Source of the DNA: Desulfobacterales bacterium | GTDB taxonomy: Bacteria; Desulfobacterota; Desulfobacteria; Desulfobacterales; ETH-SRB1 | Direction of reading: 5' to 3' | NCBI GenBank assembly: GCA_030017395.1 | Contig: JASEIZ010000064.1 | Span: 1-9,921, forward strand | Length of the DNA: 9,921 nucleotides | In this document: piece by piece, positions 1-6,462 of the stretch | How the letters are laid out: each line of letters starts with the position of its first letter | How positions within the stretch are numbered: the first letter of the stretch is position 1 | The notes under the pieces: generated by a model | Databases searched by the model: none | Told to the model about the DNA's origin: nothing | The model's input: only the letters and a program-made list of their open reading frames with translations | Position numbers and translations under genes: made by a program

Positions 1-642
1 TTTTTTAGATTGCTTTAATGATTTATAAAGGGAGAGTGCATTAATCCTCTGCTCAGGAGTAAGATACGTGTTTCTTGAGCTCATGGCAAGACCATCAGGC
101 TCCCTTACTGTCGGAAATCCGACAATTTTTATATCAAAATTCAGATCTTTCACCATCCGGCGTATAACTGCAAGCTGCTGGTAATCTTTACTGCCGAATA
201 TGGCTATATGCGGTCTTACAATGTTAAACAGTTTTAAAACAACCGTTGCAACTCCTCTAAAAAATGTCGGCCTGGAAATTCCGCAAAGGTGTTTCGGGAG
301 GTTTTCCAGCTCTACATATGTTTGAAAGCCATCCTGATAAAGATCGTTTTTGCCCGGATAAAAAATTACATCTACGCTCTCTTTTCGCAATAATTCAAAA
401 TCTCTGTCAAAGTCTTTTGGATATGATTCAAAATCTTCTCCTGGAGAAAACTGGGTGGGATTTACAAAGATGCTGACAACTAAATTATCTCCAAGTTTAC
501 GTCCCTCCTTTATCAAAGACAGGTGTCCTTCATGTAAAAACCCCATGGTCGGCACGAAAGCAACGGTTTTGCCAAGACTCCGCATACGATCGGAATATTC
601 CTGCATCTCTGTTGTTGTAGTAATAACCTTAATATTATGCAT
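1..642 (-). CDS. panC: Pantothenate synthetase (pantoate-beta-alanine ligase), 3' end cut by window edge
   Basis: This cytoplasmic enzyme joins pantoate and beta-alanine with ATP to make pantothenate, the coenzyme A precursor. The 214 codons in the window cover roughly three quarters of a protein usually near 280 residues; the C-terminus lies beyond position 1. Translation from the ATG at 640-642 shows the HIGH-like signature PTMGFLHEGH (residues 31-40), FVNPTQF (59-65), FGSKDYQQL (149-157) and the KMSKS-like loop LAMSSRNTYL (185-194). The frame is open throughout. One oddity is PTFFRGV at 125-131, where the family normally has His before FRGV (HFxGV), and FGSKD replaces the usual FGEKD/FGQKD. 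The ribosome site is weak (AGGA about 9 bases before the ATG). A near-consensus sigma70 promoter lies directly upstream, so this gene is probably transcribed on its own or as first gene of a leftward unit, divergently from lnt. Identification is very secure. Confidence 0.95.
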   Translation of the reverse strand, partial: MHNIKVITTTTEMQEYSDRMRSLGKTVAFVPTMGFLHEGHLSLIKEGRKLGDNLVVSIFVNPTQFSPGEDFESYPKDFDRDFELLRKESVDVIFYPGKNDLYQDGFQTYVELENLPKHLCGISRPTFFRGVATVVLKLFNIVRPHIAIFGSKDYQQLAVIRRMVKDLNFDIKIVGFPTVREPDGLAMSSRNTYLTPEQRINALSLYKSLKQSKK

Positions 643-675
643 TTTAATTCATCCTGCAGCAGTACTTAAAAAATA

Positions 676-704
676 ATATTATAAACGGCTGGAATAAATG
701 TCAA
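676..704 (-). promoter_or_regulatory. Sigma70-type promoter for panC
   Basis: On the minus strand, TTGACA (699-704) and TAATAT (676-681) are separated by exactly 17 bases. That is a perfect -35 and a 5/6 -10 at ideal spacing. The predicted start near 669 gives a leader of about 27 nt before the panC ATG at 642. This is a sequence match only. Confidence 0.75.
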
Positions 705-731
705 CTCAAGTTTGACGGTTTTTCAAAATGG

Positions 732-756
732 CTTTTTACGAAAGCGTTAAAGTATG
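732..756 (+). repeat. 25-bp direct repeat, left copy
   Basis: The 25 bases at 732-756 (CTTTTTACGAAAGCG... ending AAAGTATG) recur exactly at 917-941. The two copies frame the palindromic element between them. The right copy also contains the right terminal inverted repeat of that element, so the frame could come from insertion with duplication or from tandem copies of a repeat end. Confidence 0.85.
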
Positions 757-762
757 CTAAAC

Positions 763-926
763 TCGTAAAAAGTCGAAAAGTTCTCTTTTCCGTCATTCCG
801 GCGAAAGCCGGGCACGTAGTGAAGCGTTAGCGCTATCCAGTAAATTCAATGCGTTCTGGATGCCCCCGTATCAAGTACGGGGCAGGCTTATCAAGTCCGG
901 CATGACGATTTCAAGACTTTTTACGA
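763..926. repeat. Palindromic dispersed-repeat (MITE/REP-like) element in the panC-lnt gap
   Basis: Ends are inverted copies of 12 bases: TCGTAAAAAGTC (763-774) and GACTTTTTACGA (915-926). Inside is a second inverted pair, CGTCATTCCGG (791-801) against CCGGCATGACG (897-907), with one mismatch. Three local hairpins follow: CCGGC-GAAA-GCCGG (798-811), ATCCAG...CTGGAT (835-861) and CCCCGTA-TCAAG-TACGGGG (864-882). There is no coding capacity. The internal CGTCATTCCGGCGAAAGCCGG style is typical of short non-autonomous repeats scattered through intergenic regions of Desulfobacterota genomes; that last statement is from memory. Together with the panC promoter this accounts for most of the 643-997 gap. 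I see no clear lnt promoter in the remainder. Confidence 0.8.
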
Positions 927-941
927 AAGCGTTAAAGTATG
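917..941 (+). repeat. 25-bp direct repeat, right copy
   Basis: Exact second copy of 732-756. It overlaps the right terminal inverted repeat of the palindromic element and ends 56 bases before the lnt start. Confidence 0.85.
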
Positions 942-997
942 ATAGAGTATTAAAAAATCAGGCCGTATAACCATGCAAGCATGAAAGACGTTGAAAA

Positions 998-2557
998 TTG
1001 CAAAATCAAAAAATTAATAAGCTAAAATTATGCCTGGCGATATTAAGCGGATTGCTCCTTACCTGCTCTTTCCCCAAAATCGGCTTCGGTATGCTTGCCT
1101 GGGTTGCTCTTGTTCCACTCCTGGTAGTCTTAAGAAATCTTTCTCCAAAAAGAGGTTTTGTCCTTGGTTTTATTGCAGGGTTTGTTCATTATCTGACACT
1201 TTTGTACTGGCTTGTATATACAATGAATACATACGGCGATCTTCCCATAGCGCTATGCATGTTCGTACTCGTTCTTGCTTCGGCCTTCCTTGCCCTTTAC
1301 CCTGCGACATTTTCAGCAACCCTGTTAAACTTATGCGCAAAGCCTGGGATTTGCACTTTTGCGATTCCTGTTTTATGGGTTTCATTTGAATATATGCGCA
1401 GCCTTTTTTTTCTTGCATTTCCGTGGGAACTTATCGGCTATTCCCAATATAATAATTTACTCCTTATACAAATTTCAGATATATTTGGTGTTTACGGCGT
1501 ATCATTTTTAGTTGCCTTATCAAATGCAACAATTTGTTTAACCTTTCTTTATTTAACCAAAAAAGACTGGAAAAAAGAAAGTGTGACAAAAAAAGTCGCT
1601 TTGGGGGCAATATCTGTTTTTACGCTGATTTTTGTTCTTGTACTATCTTATGGAAAATGGCGGATAGATTCGATTGACAAACTTGTTAGCTCTTCCCCAT
1701 CAATTAAAGTCGCAGTTGTTCAGGGAAATATTGATCAGTCTGTAAAATGGAATCCTGAATTTCAACGCTCAACCATAAAAAAATATATTGAGCTTTCTTT
1801 TTTATCAAAAGCTGATAACCCCGACATTGTTGTTTGGCCTGAAACCGCCACCCCTTTTTATTTCCTTTATAATATCGGACTCTCAAACATGGTTATAAAA
1901 GGAATTAATGATACAGGAACAACGTTCCTGTTCGGCAGCCCTTCATTTATTCCCGGAAAAGAGGTTGTTGAATATTACAATACCGCCTACCTGGTCCGCA
2001 GGGATGGAAAGATATACGGCAAATATGACAAGGTGCGTCTTGTTCCATTCGGCGAATACATTCCTTTTAATAAATGGCTGCCATTTGTCGGCAAAATGGT
2101 GAAAGGGATTGGTGATTTCAAGCCGGGTGTTAAAGGCCAAACCATTAAGTGGAATGACTATAGTTTAGGCCTGCAGATCTGTTATGAAATCATTTTTCCG
2201 GACCTTTCCAGAGCTATGGCAAAAAACAAGGCGGCATTACTCGTAAATATTACCAATGATGCGTGGTTTGGCACAACCAGCGCTCCTTATCAGCATTTTT
2301 CCATGGCTACATTTAGATCTGTGGAAAATAGGCGAGCCCTTGTCAGGTCGGCTAATACAGGGATAAGCGGCTTTATAGATCCTGTCGGCAGAATTATTGA
2401 AAAAACAGATCTTTTTAAGGAAACGGTAGTTACACGTTCCGTGCCTTTAATACGGACGACATCTTTTTATACCTGTTTCGGAGATTTGTTTGCCATCGCC
2501 TGTATGGTTGCAACAGCTATTTGCTATATGTTAGAATATGTTTATAATAGATCATAA
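998..2557 (+). CDS. lnt: Apolipoprotein N-acyltransferase
   Basis: Lnt adds the third acyl chain to the N-terminal cysteine of lipoproteins at the periplasmic face of the inner membrane. The 519 residues match the usual family length of about 510. An N-terminal half of hydrophobic helices (about 7-220) precedes a nitrilase-fold domain (about 235-480), and a final helix spans about 493-512. The catalytic triad is visible: Glu282 in WPETATPF, Lys345 in DKVRLVPFGEYIPF with the supporting Glu353, and Cys395 in LQICYEIIF. WELIGYSQ (143-150) is also typical. The start is a TTG at 998, because a TGA at 992-994 closes the frame just upstream and the next ATG would remove the first helix. No good Shine-Dalgarno precedes it. 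An ATG at 981 opens a 14-codon out-of-frame ORF that runs over the TTG. prfB follows 99 bp later on the same strand. Confidence 0.95.
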   Translation: MQNQKINKLKLCLAILSGLLLTCSFPKIGFGMLAWVALVPLLVVLRNLSPKRGFVLGFIAGFVHYLTLLYWLVYTMNTYGDLPIALCMFVLVLASAFLALYPATFSATLLNLCAKPGICTFAIPVLWVSFEYMRSLFFLAFPWELIGYSQYNNLLLIQISDIFGVYGVSFLVALSNATICLTFLYLTKKDWKKESVTKKVALGAISVFTLIFVLVLSYGKWRIDSIDKLVSSSPSIKVAVVQGNIDQSVKWNPEFQRSTIKKYIELSFLSKADNPDIVVWPETATPFYFLYNIGLSNMVIKGINDTGTTFLFGSPSFIPGKEVVEYYNTAYLVRRDGKIYGKYDKVRLVPFGEYIPFNKWLPFVGKMVKGIGDFKPGVKGQTIKWNDYSLGLQICYEIIFPDLSRAMAKNKAALLVNITNDAWFGTTSAPYQHFSMATFRSVENRRALVRSANTGISGFIDPVGRIIEKTDLFKETVVTRSVPLIRTTSFYTCFGDLFAIACMVATAICYMLEYVYNRS

Positions 2558-2562
2558 GAGTT

Positions 2563-2635
2563 CACGGTTTACAGTTATCGGTTTACGGTTGAAAAACTGT
2601 GAATTGTAAGCTGACAACCGTGAACCGTAAACCGT
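2563..2635. repeat. Long imperfect inverted repeat built of ACGGTTTACGGTT-like units, lnt-prfB gap
   Basis: The left arm at 2571-2591 pairs with CAACCGTGAACCGTAAACCGT at 2615-2635 (17 of 21 positions), closing a long stem. Each arm is itself made of repeated 6-7 base units (GGTTTAC / GGTTCAC), like a small degenerate tandem repeat folded back on itself. There is no following T-run, so it is not a standard terminator. It sits just before the prfB ribosome site and could affect lnt-prfB transcript processing, or it may only be a dispersed repeat. Confidence 0.65.
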
Positions 2636-2656
2636 ATTTCTTATGGAGGAAATAAT

Positions 2657-3755
2657 ATGTCGATAGATATTGAACAGACAATCAAGGAACTTTCCCTTAA
2701 ATTAGAACAATTGCGAGGCTATCTTTGACATTGCCGGCAAAGAAAAAAGGCTAAATGAAATAGAGCATCTGGTCGCAAAAAAGGATTTTTGGGATAATCC
2801 TGAAAAGAATAAGCTTGTTTTAAAAGAACGAACATCTATTGCCAATAAAATCGAAAGATGGAAAAGTCTCTACAATGACCTTGAAGAAAGTAAAATCCTG
2901 TTTGATCTTGCCAAAGAGGAATCGGATGTTGATACAATTGAAGAAGCAGTCCAGCAGGTTCAGGATATTAAGGGAAAAATAAAAAAATTTTCGCTTGATC
3001 TGACTTTGAGCGCCGCGGACGACCAGAACAACGCTATTGTTTCCATTAACGCCGGAGCCGGTGGAACCGATGCCCAGGACTGGGTTGAGATGCTCTTTAG
3101 AATGTATACGAGATGGGTTGAACGGAAAGGTTTTAAAATCAATATAATCGACTATCAACCCGGCGATGAGGCAGGCATTAAAAGTGTTACCTTCACAGCA
3201 AACGGAGAATATGCGCACGGCTACTTAAAGACGGAAAACGGCGTGCACCGTCTGGTGAGAATTTCACCGTTTAATGCGAGCGGAAAACGGCACACCTCAT
3301 TTGCTTCCGTATTTGTCTATCCTGAGCTTGACAATGAAATCAAAATAGATATTGAAGATAAAGATTTGCGTATAGACGTTTTCAGGGCAAGCGGCGCCGG
3401 AGGACAACATGTTAATAAAACAAGCAGCGCCGTCCGTATTACACACCTTCCAAGCGGAATCGTTGTTCAGTGCCAGCAGGAAAAATCCCAATACAGGAAC
3501 AAAGAGATGGCCATGAAGGTGTTAAAAGCAAGACTTTACCAGCTTGAAAAGCTTAAGCAGGATGAAAAAATGCATGACTTGTATGAGAATAAAAATGAAA
3601 TAGCTTGGGGAAGCCAGATCAGATCTTATGTTTTACAACCATATCAAATGGTTAAGGATCACCGGATAAACCTTGAGGTCGGCGACGTAAACAATGTTTT
3701 AAACGGAGGGCTCGATCCCTTCATAGAGGGAGTGTTACTCTCAGGGAAAACTTAG
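2657..3755 (+). CDS. prfB: Peptide chain release factor 2, expressed through a programmed +1 frameshift
   Basis: RF2 ends translation at UGA and UAA codons. The ATG at 2657 has an excellent ribosome site (GGAGGA at 2645-2650, 6-base spacer). Zero-frame reading gives 23 codons ending RGYL, then an in-frame TGA at 2726-2728. Skipping one base continues with DIAGKEKRLNEIEHL and stays open to 3755, giving a 365-residue product, the same length as E. coli RF2. The SPF stop-codon recognition tripeptide is at residues 203-205 (RISPFNASGKRH), and the GGQ peptidyl-hydrolysis motif at 248-250 (SGAGGQHVNKTSSAVRITH). Ala precedes SGAGGQ, at the site occupied by Thr246 in E. coli K-12. The HD-domain gene begins 8 bp downstream. 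The apparent break is regulatory, not a pseudogene. Confidence 0.97.
2711..2729 (+). promoter_or_regulatory. prfB autoregulatory +1 frameshift site
   Basis: The bases CTT TGA C (2723-2729) form the classic slippery CUU plus UGA stop with 3' C. They are preceded by TAT and a GAGG Shine-Dalgarno-like stretch at 2715-2718, the spacing known to stimulate the shift. When RF2 is scarce, termination at the UGA is slow and ribosomes slip +1 into the main frame (established mechanism of prfB control). Confidence 0.95.
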
Positions 3756-3763
3756 TTTAAATT

Positions 3764-4330
3764 ATGGATTGTCTTGATATTATAGGTGAATATTACGAAA
3801 AGGGTACTATGCTGCATGAAATTCTCATGCAGCACGGTGAAAATGTTGCAAAAAAAGCTCTTGATGCAGCTAAAAATGTATCCCGCCTAAAGCCTGATCT
3901 TGACTTTATAAAGGATGCCGCCATGCTCCACGACATCGGAATTTTCCTTACAAATATGCCAAAGTTTGGTTGCACAGGCAAGTATCCTTATATATGTCAC
4001 GGGTATCTGGGACGCAACCTGCTGGAAAAGAAAGGAATGCCCAGGCTTGCGCTTGTATGTGAGCGACATGTTGGCGTTGGAATAACACCCGAAGATATAA
4101 GGCAATATAATCTTCCGCTTCCTGAACGTAATATGGAACCCGTCTCAATAGAGGAACAGATTATATGCTATGCTGATAAATTCTTTTCTAAAAACCGTAA
4201 TTCAGGTTCAGAGGAAAAATCTGTTGAAGATATCAAGCTTGGCCTTGAGCAATACGGTCATGACAAAGCAGCAAAATTTCAGTCATGGTTCGATATGTTT
4301 GAAGGATGTTTAGATGTCAAAGCTATTTGA
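3764..4330 (+). CDS. HD-domain (HDIG-type) putative metal-dependent phosphohydrolase
   Basis: The 188-residue soluble protein carries an HD-superfamily metal site: His24 (MQHGENVAKKAL), the His56-Asp57 doublet (AAMLHDIGIFLTN), His79 (YICHGYLGRNLL), His102 (CERHVGVGI) and Asp138 (CYADKFFSK). HD proteins commonly hydrolyse nucleotides or phosphomonoesters; the substrate here cannot be told from sequence. The ATG at 3764 lies 8 bp after the prfB stop with no strong ribosome site, which suggests coupling to prfB. Its last 17 bp overlap the next gene. The N-terminal 20 residues are specific to this protein, and the C-terminal stretch (about 145-188) is charged and helical-looking. No second domain is seen. 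Confidence 0.85.
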   Translation: MDCLDIIGEYYEKGTMLHEILMQHGENVAKKALDAAKNVSRLKPDLDFIKDAAMLHDIGIFLTNMPKFGCTGKYPYICHGYLGRNLLEKKGMPRLALVCERHVGVGITPEDIRQYNLPLPERNMEPVSIEEQIICYADKFFSKNRNSGSEEKSVEDIKLGLEQYGHDKAAKFQSWFDMFEGCLDVKAI

Positions 4331-5414
4331 AACAACAAACATAAACGGCATGACCATTAAGAACCGGTTTGTCCGGTCTGCTACATGGGAGGGAATGGCA
4401 GAAGATGATGGCATGTGTACGGATAAGCTGATAAATTTAATGTGTAATTTGGCCGAAGGAGAGGTCGGCCTCATTATTACGGGTCATGCTTATGTTCATG
4501 AAAAGGGGAAAGCAGGCCCGTGGCAGTTGGGTATATATGAAGACAGGCTTATTCCAGGACTGCGTGAAATGACAGATCCCGTTCATAAAATGGGCGGCAA
4601 AATCGCAGTGCAGCTTGCACATGCCGGCATGTATGCAAACACCGGCATTAAAGGTGATATCCCTTTTGCTCCTTCACTTGTCAGTGGTTTTAGAAAATCT
4701 GCGATACAGGAGATGACCCTGCATGACATACAGGATGTAGTTGAAGCATTCGGCCTGGCGGCAAAACAGGCAAAAAAAGCTGGTTTTGACGGTGTTCAGA
4801 TTCATGCGGCACACGGGTATCTTGTGAGTCAATTCCTTTCTCCCGCCTTTAATAAACGGCAGGATAAATATGGGGGAGATATTGAAAATAGAGCCAATAT
4901 TCTAATCGAGATTTTGAGCAGTATAAGAAAGCAGGTCGGGAATAATTATCCTGTGCTGATTAAAATGAACTCATGTGATTTTCTGGAACAAGGTCTCAAA
5001 GTTAATGATTCATTAATAATCGGAGCCATTCTGGAAAAGGCGGGTATAGACGCTATTGAACTAAGCGGTGGGACTATTGCATCAGGAAAGAAAGGGCCTG
5101 TAAGAACAGGAATTGTATCAGGGAAAAACGAGGCATATTTCAAGGACGCAGCTTCTGCCTTTAAAGAAAAGATTGATCTTCCGATCATACTCGTGGGTGG
5201 AATCAGGTCTTTTTCTCTTGCACAGCGGTTAGTTGACAATAATGTTGCGGATTATATATCCATGAGCAGGCCGTTTATCAGAGAGCCTGCTTTGATAAAA
5301 CGCTGGAAGGACGGCAACCACAATCAAGCCTCCTGCATTTCGGACAGCAAGTGCTTTATCTCAGCCATGAGCGGCAAGGGAATATCTTGCGTGGGAGGAG
5401 CTAAACAAAAATGA
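4314..5414 (+). CDS. Old yellow enzyme family FMN-dependent NADH:flavin oxidoreductase / ene-reductase
   Basis: The 366 residues form a single TIM-barrel flavoprotein of the COG1902 type, lacking the C-terminal FAD/NAD domain of 2,4-dienoyl-CoA reductase. Seen are FVRSATWEGM (19-28), QLAHAGMYA (100-108), the substrate-anion pair His164/His167 and Tyr169 in QIHAAHGYLVSQFLSP, KYGGDIENRAN (185-195), and the FMN-phosphate loops GGIRS (295-299) and SMSRPFIREP (316-325). Such enzymes reduce activated C=C bonds; the substrate is unknown. The tail carries C341, C347 and C359. Related enzymes often have C-x2-C-x2/3-C-x11-C there for a [4Fe-4S] cluster, but here the expected second cysteine appears as Asp344, so cluster binding is uncertain. 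The ATG at 4314 has GAAGGA 7 bases upstream and lies inside the HD gene. The stop overlaps the next start as ATGA. Confidence 0.9.
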   Translation: MSKLFETTNINGMTIKNRFVRSATWEGMAEDDGMCTDKLINLMCNLAEGEVGLIITGHAYVHEKGKAGPWQLGIYEDRLIPGLREMTDPVHKMGGKIAVQLAHAGMYANTGIKGDIPFAPSLVSGFRKSAIQEMTLHDIQDVVEAFGLAAKQAKKAGFDGVQIHAAHGYLVSQFLSPAFNKRQDKYGGDIENRANILIEILSSIRKQVGNNYPVLIKMNSCDFLEQGLKVNDSLIIGAILEKAGIDAIELSGGTIASGKKGPVRTGIVSGKNEAYFKDAASAFKEKIDLPIILVGGIRSFSLAQRLVDNNVADYISMSRPFIREPALIKRWKDGNHNQASCISDSKCFISAMSGKGISCVGGAKQK

Positions 5415-5911
5415 AGCAAAAGATTGCCGGACAATTAATATATGCTTTGTTAATAATAGTTTCGACCATTGCTTTGCCGGAAATTTTATCAACCGCTCAT
5501 TCCGAACCTGCTGACAGGATAATTGTTGAAAGTATGACATCTGCTGCTTTTGACAGGATTATTGCGGACAGAAAAAACCGGTATTTGATTGTTTTTATGA
5601 CATCATGGTGCGGCCCTTGCAGAGAAGAGTTGCCAGGATTAATTAATCTGAATAATAAATATAAGAGCCGTGGCCTCAAAATAATCGGTATAAGTATCGA
5701 CTTTAACGGGCCAACGGCCATCCAGCCGCTTATTGACAAGGTAAGCGTTAATTTCCCTGTATATTGGATCAGCGAAGAAACAGCAAAAAAATATAATATC
5801 GATGCCGTGCCGATGATTTTTTTAGTCAGGGAAGGCAGGATAGTTGAAAAAATTATCGGCAAGAGATCTGAAAAGTATATCGATAAGAAAATAAATATTT
5901 TTCTGGAATAA
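5411..5911 (+). CDS. Exported thioredoxin-like (TlpA/ResA-type) disulfide oxidoreductase
   Basis: The 166 residues start with a positively charged, hydrophobic leader (1-30, MKQKIAGQLIYALLIIVS), which is either a signal peptide with possible cleavage near AHS or a membrane anchor. The thioredoxin fold follows: MTSWCGPCREELPGL holds the redox pair Cys67/Cys70, IIGISIDFNG (91-100) is the typical second strand, and the cis-Pro is Pro134 in DAVPMIFLVREG. These proteins reduce or exchange disulfides on the periplasmic side, for example during cytochrome c assembly; no partner is evident here. The start overlaps the flavin oxidoreductase stop by 4 bp (ATGA), with GGGAGGAG ending 10 bases upstream. 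It is the last rightward gene, and no T-tailed terminator follows on this strand. Confidence 0.9.
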   Translation: MKQKIAGQLIYALLIIVSTIALPEILSTAHSEPADRIIVESMTSAAFDRIIADRKNRYLIVFMTSWCGPCREELPGLINLNNKYKSRGLKIIGISIDFNGPTAIQPLIDKVSVNFPVYWISEETAKKYNIDAVPMIFLVREGRIVEKIIGKRSEKYIDKKINIFLE

Positions 5912-5950
5912 AAGTGATGAGTTGTAATTGAACAGTTGCGGCTTCAGTTG

Positions 5951-5977
5951 AAAAAGAAGGGGGATGTCGCATCCCCC
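5951..5977 (-). terminator. Rho-independent terminator of the OB-fold gene pair
   Basis: An 8-bp GC-rich stem (5959-5966 with 5970-5977, loop 5967-5969) is followed on the minus strand by TTCTTTTT (5958-5951). It lies about 50 bases after the minus-strand stop at 6028. In the plus direction no T-run follows, so it serves mainly the leftward genes. The stem abuts a run of nine C (5973-5981). Confidence 0.8.
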
Positions 5978-6027
5978 CCCCTCTAAAGAAATGTTGCCAT
6001 ACGGCTCATTCTGACTTGCAGCGCTAA

Positions 6028-6366
6028 TCAATTCGGCTGTGGTATCTTCTTTTTTGCTCCCTGGCGCTCGAAAACCCACGCGGTCATAACCTTTTTGCCA
6101 TCGACTTCCTTGACCACGCCTGTCACCTTTACGTCGGAACCAACAAATTGAACCATCTTTTTTCCAGGAACGTTGTTGACCAACGCATACTGCCCATCTT
6201 TGCACTCGATGGCGATAGGGGCAAGTGTCCCGCTCGGATCGGCAGGCGCTGCAACGATCTTCCCTGTAATTTTCACTTCATCACCTGCAAGAGCCGTCAT
6301 TGCGAACATTACAGAAACGATTAGAACAAAAAACCCCACACTCAATAGCCTTAGGTTTTGTTTCAT
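6028..6366 (-). CDS. Secreted small OB-fold-like protein of unknown function (paralogue of upstream gene)
   Basis: The 112-residue protein has a clear Sec signal peptide (MKQN..., hydrophobic 9-22, cleavage after ALA27), leaving a mature periplasmic domain of about 85 residues. The start is the ATG at 6364-6366, because AAGGAGGTGA (6372-6381) sits 5 bases upstream; the longer frame reaching 6462 has no such site and would bury the signal peptide. The mature part (VKITGKIVAAP ... VKVTGVVKEVDGKKVMTAWVFE) has the alternating strand pattern of small OB-fold proteins. It aligns along its length with the product of 6463-6759. No catalytic or metal residues are obvious; the single Cys is in IECKDGQY. 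Both genes probably form one unit driven by the sigma54 promoter at 6848-6863 and ended by the terminator at 5951. Function unknown; OB-fold is inferred from pattern. Confidence 0.85.
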   Translation of the reverse strand: MKQNLRLLSVGFFVLIVSVMFAMTALAGDEVKITGKIVAAPADPSGTLAPIAIECKDGQYALVNNVPGKKMVQFVGSDVKVTGVVKEVDGKKVMTAWVFERQGAKKKIPQPN

Positions 6367-6371
6367 TTTTG

Positions 6372-6381
6372 TCACCTCCTT
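6372..6381 (-). promoter_or_regulatory. Strong ribosome binding site deciding the 6366 start
   Basis: AAGGAGGTGA is a near-perfect anti-16S match 5 bases from the ATG, and it selects the signal-peptide start over the longer open frame. Confidence 0.85.
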
Positions 6382-6397
6382 GAATTTTAGTTTAAGC

Positions 6398-6407
6398 GGG
6401 GGGGGGG
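6398..6407. repeat. Run of ten G (ten C on the coding strand) in the OB-fold intergenic spacer
   Basis: A homopolymer of ten G lies 31 bases upstream of the secreted OB-fold gene start, in the 96-bp spacer between the two paralogues. With the C9 run at 5973-5981 the gene is flanked by two long G/C homopolymers, which are rare elsewhere in the window. Such runs slip during replication and are also prone to length error in assemblies. Confidence 0.9.
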
Positions 6408-6462
6408 TAGCAAATCCTCCCGCAACCTTAGTATTTGTCCACTTTCTTTGGGAAAAATCCAC

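Noticed and set aside
264..676. Two plus-strand open frames of about 70 codons
   Set aside because: They are shadows of panC, which is the strongly conserved reading on the other strand.
2657..2728. Apparent frameshift or premature stop in prfB
   Set aside because: It is the standard programmed +1 site (CTT TGA C), so the gene is intact.
6367..6462. Longer N-terminus of the secreted OB-fold protein starting at 6462
   Set aside because: It would put 32 non-conserved residues before a good signal peptide, cross the C10 run, and ignore the strong ribosome site before 6366.
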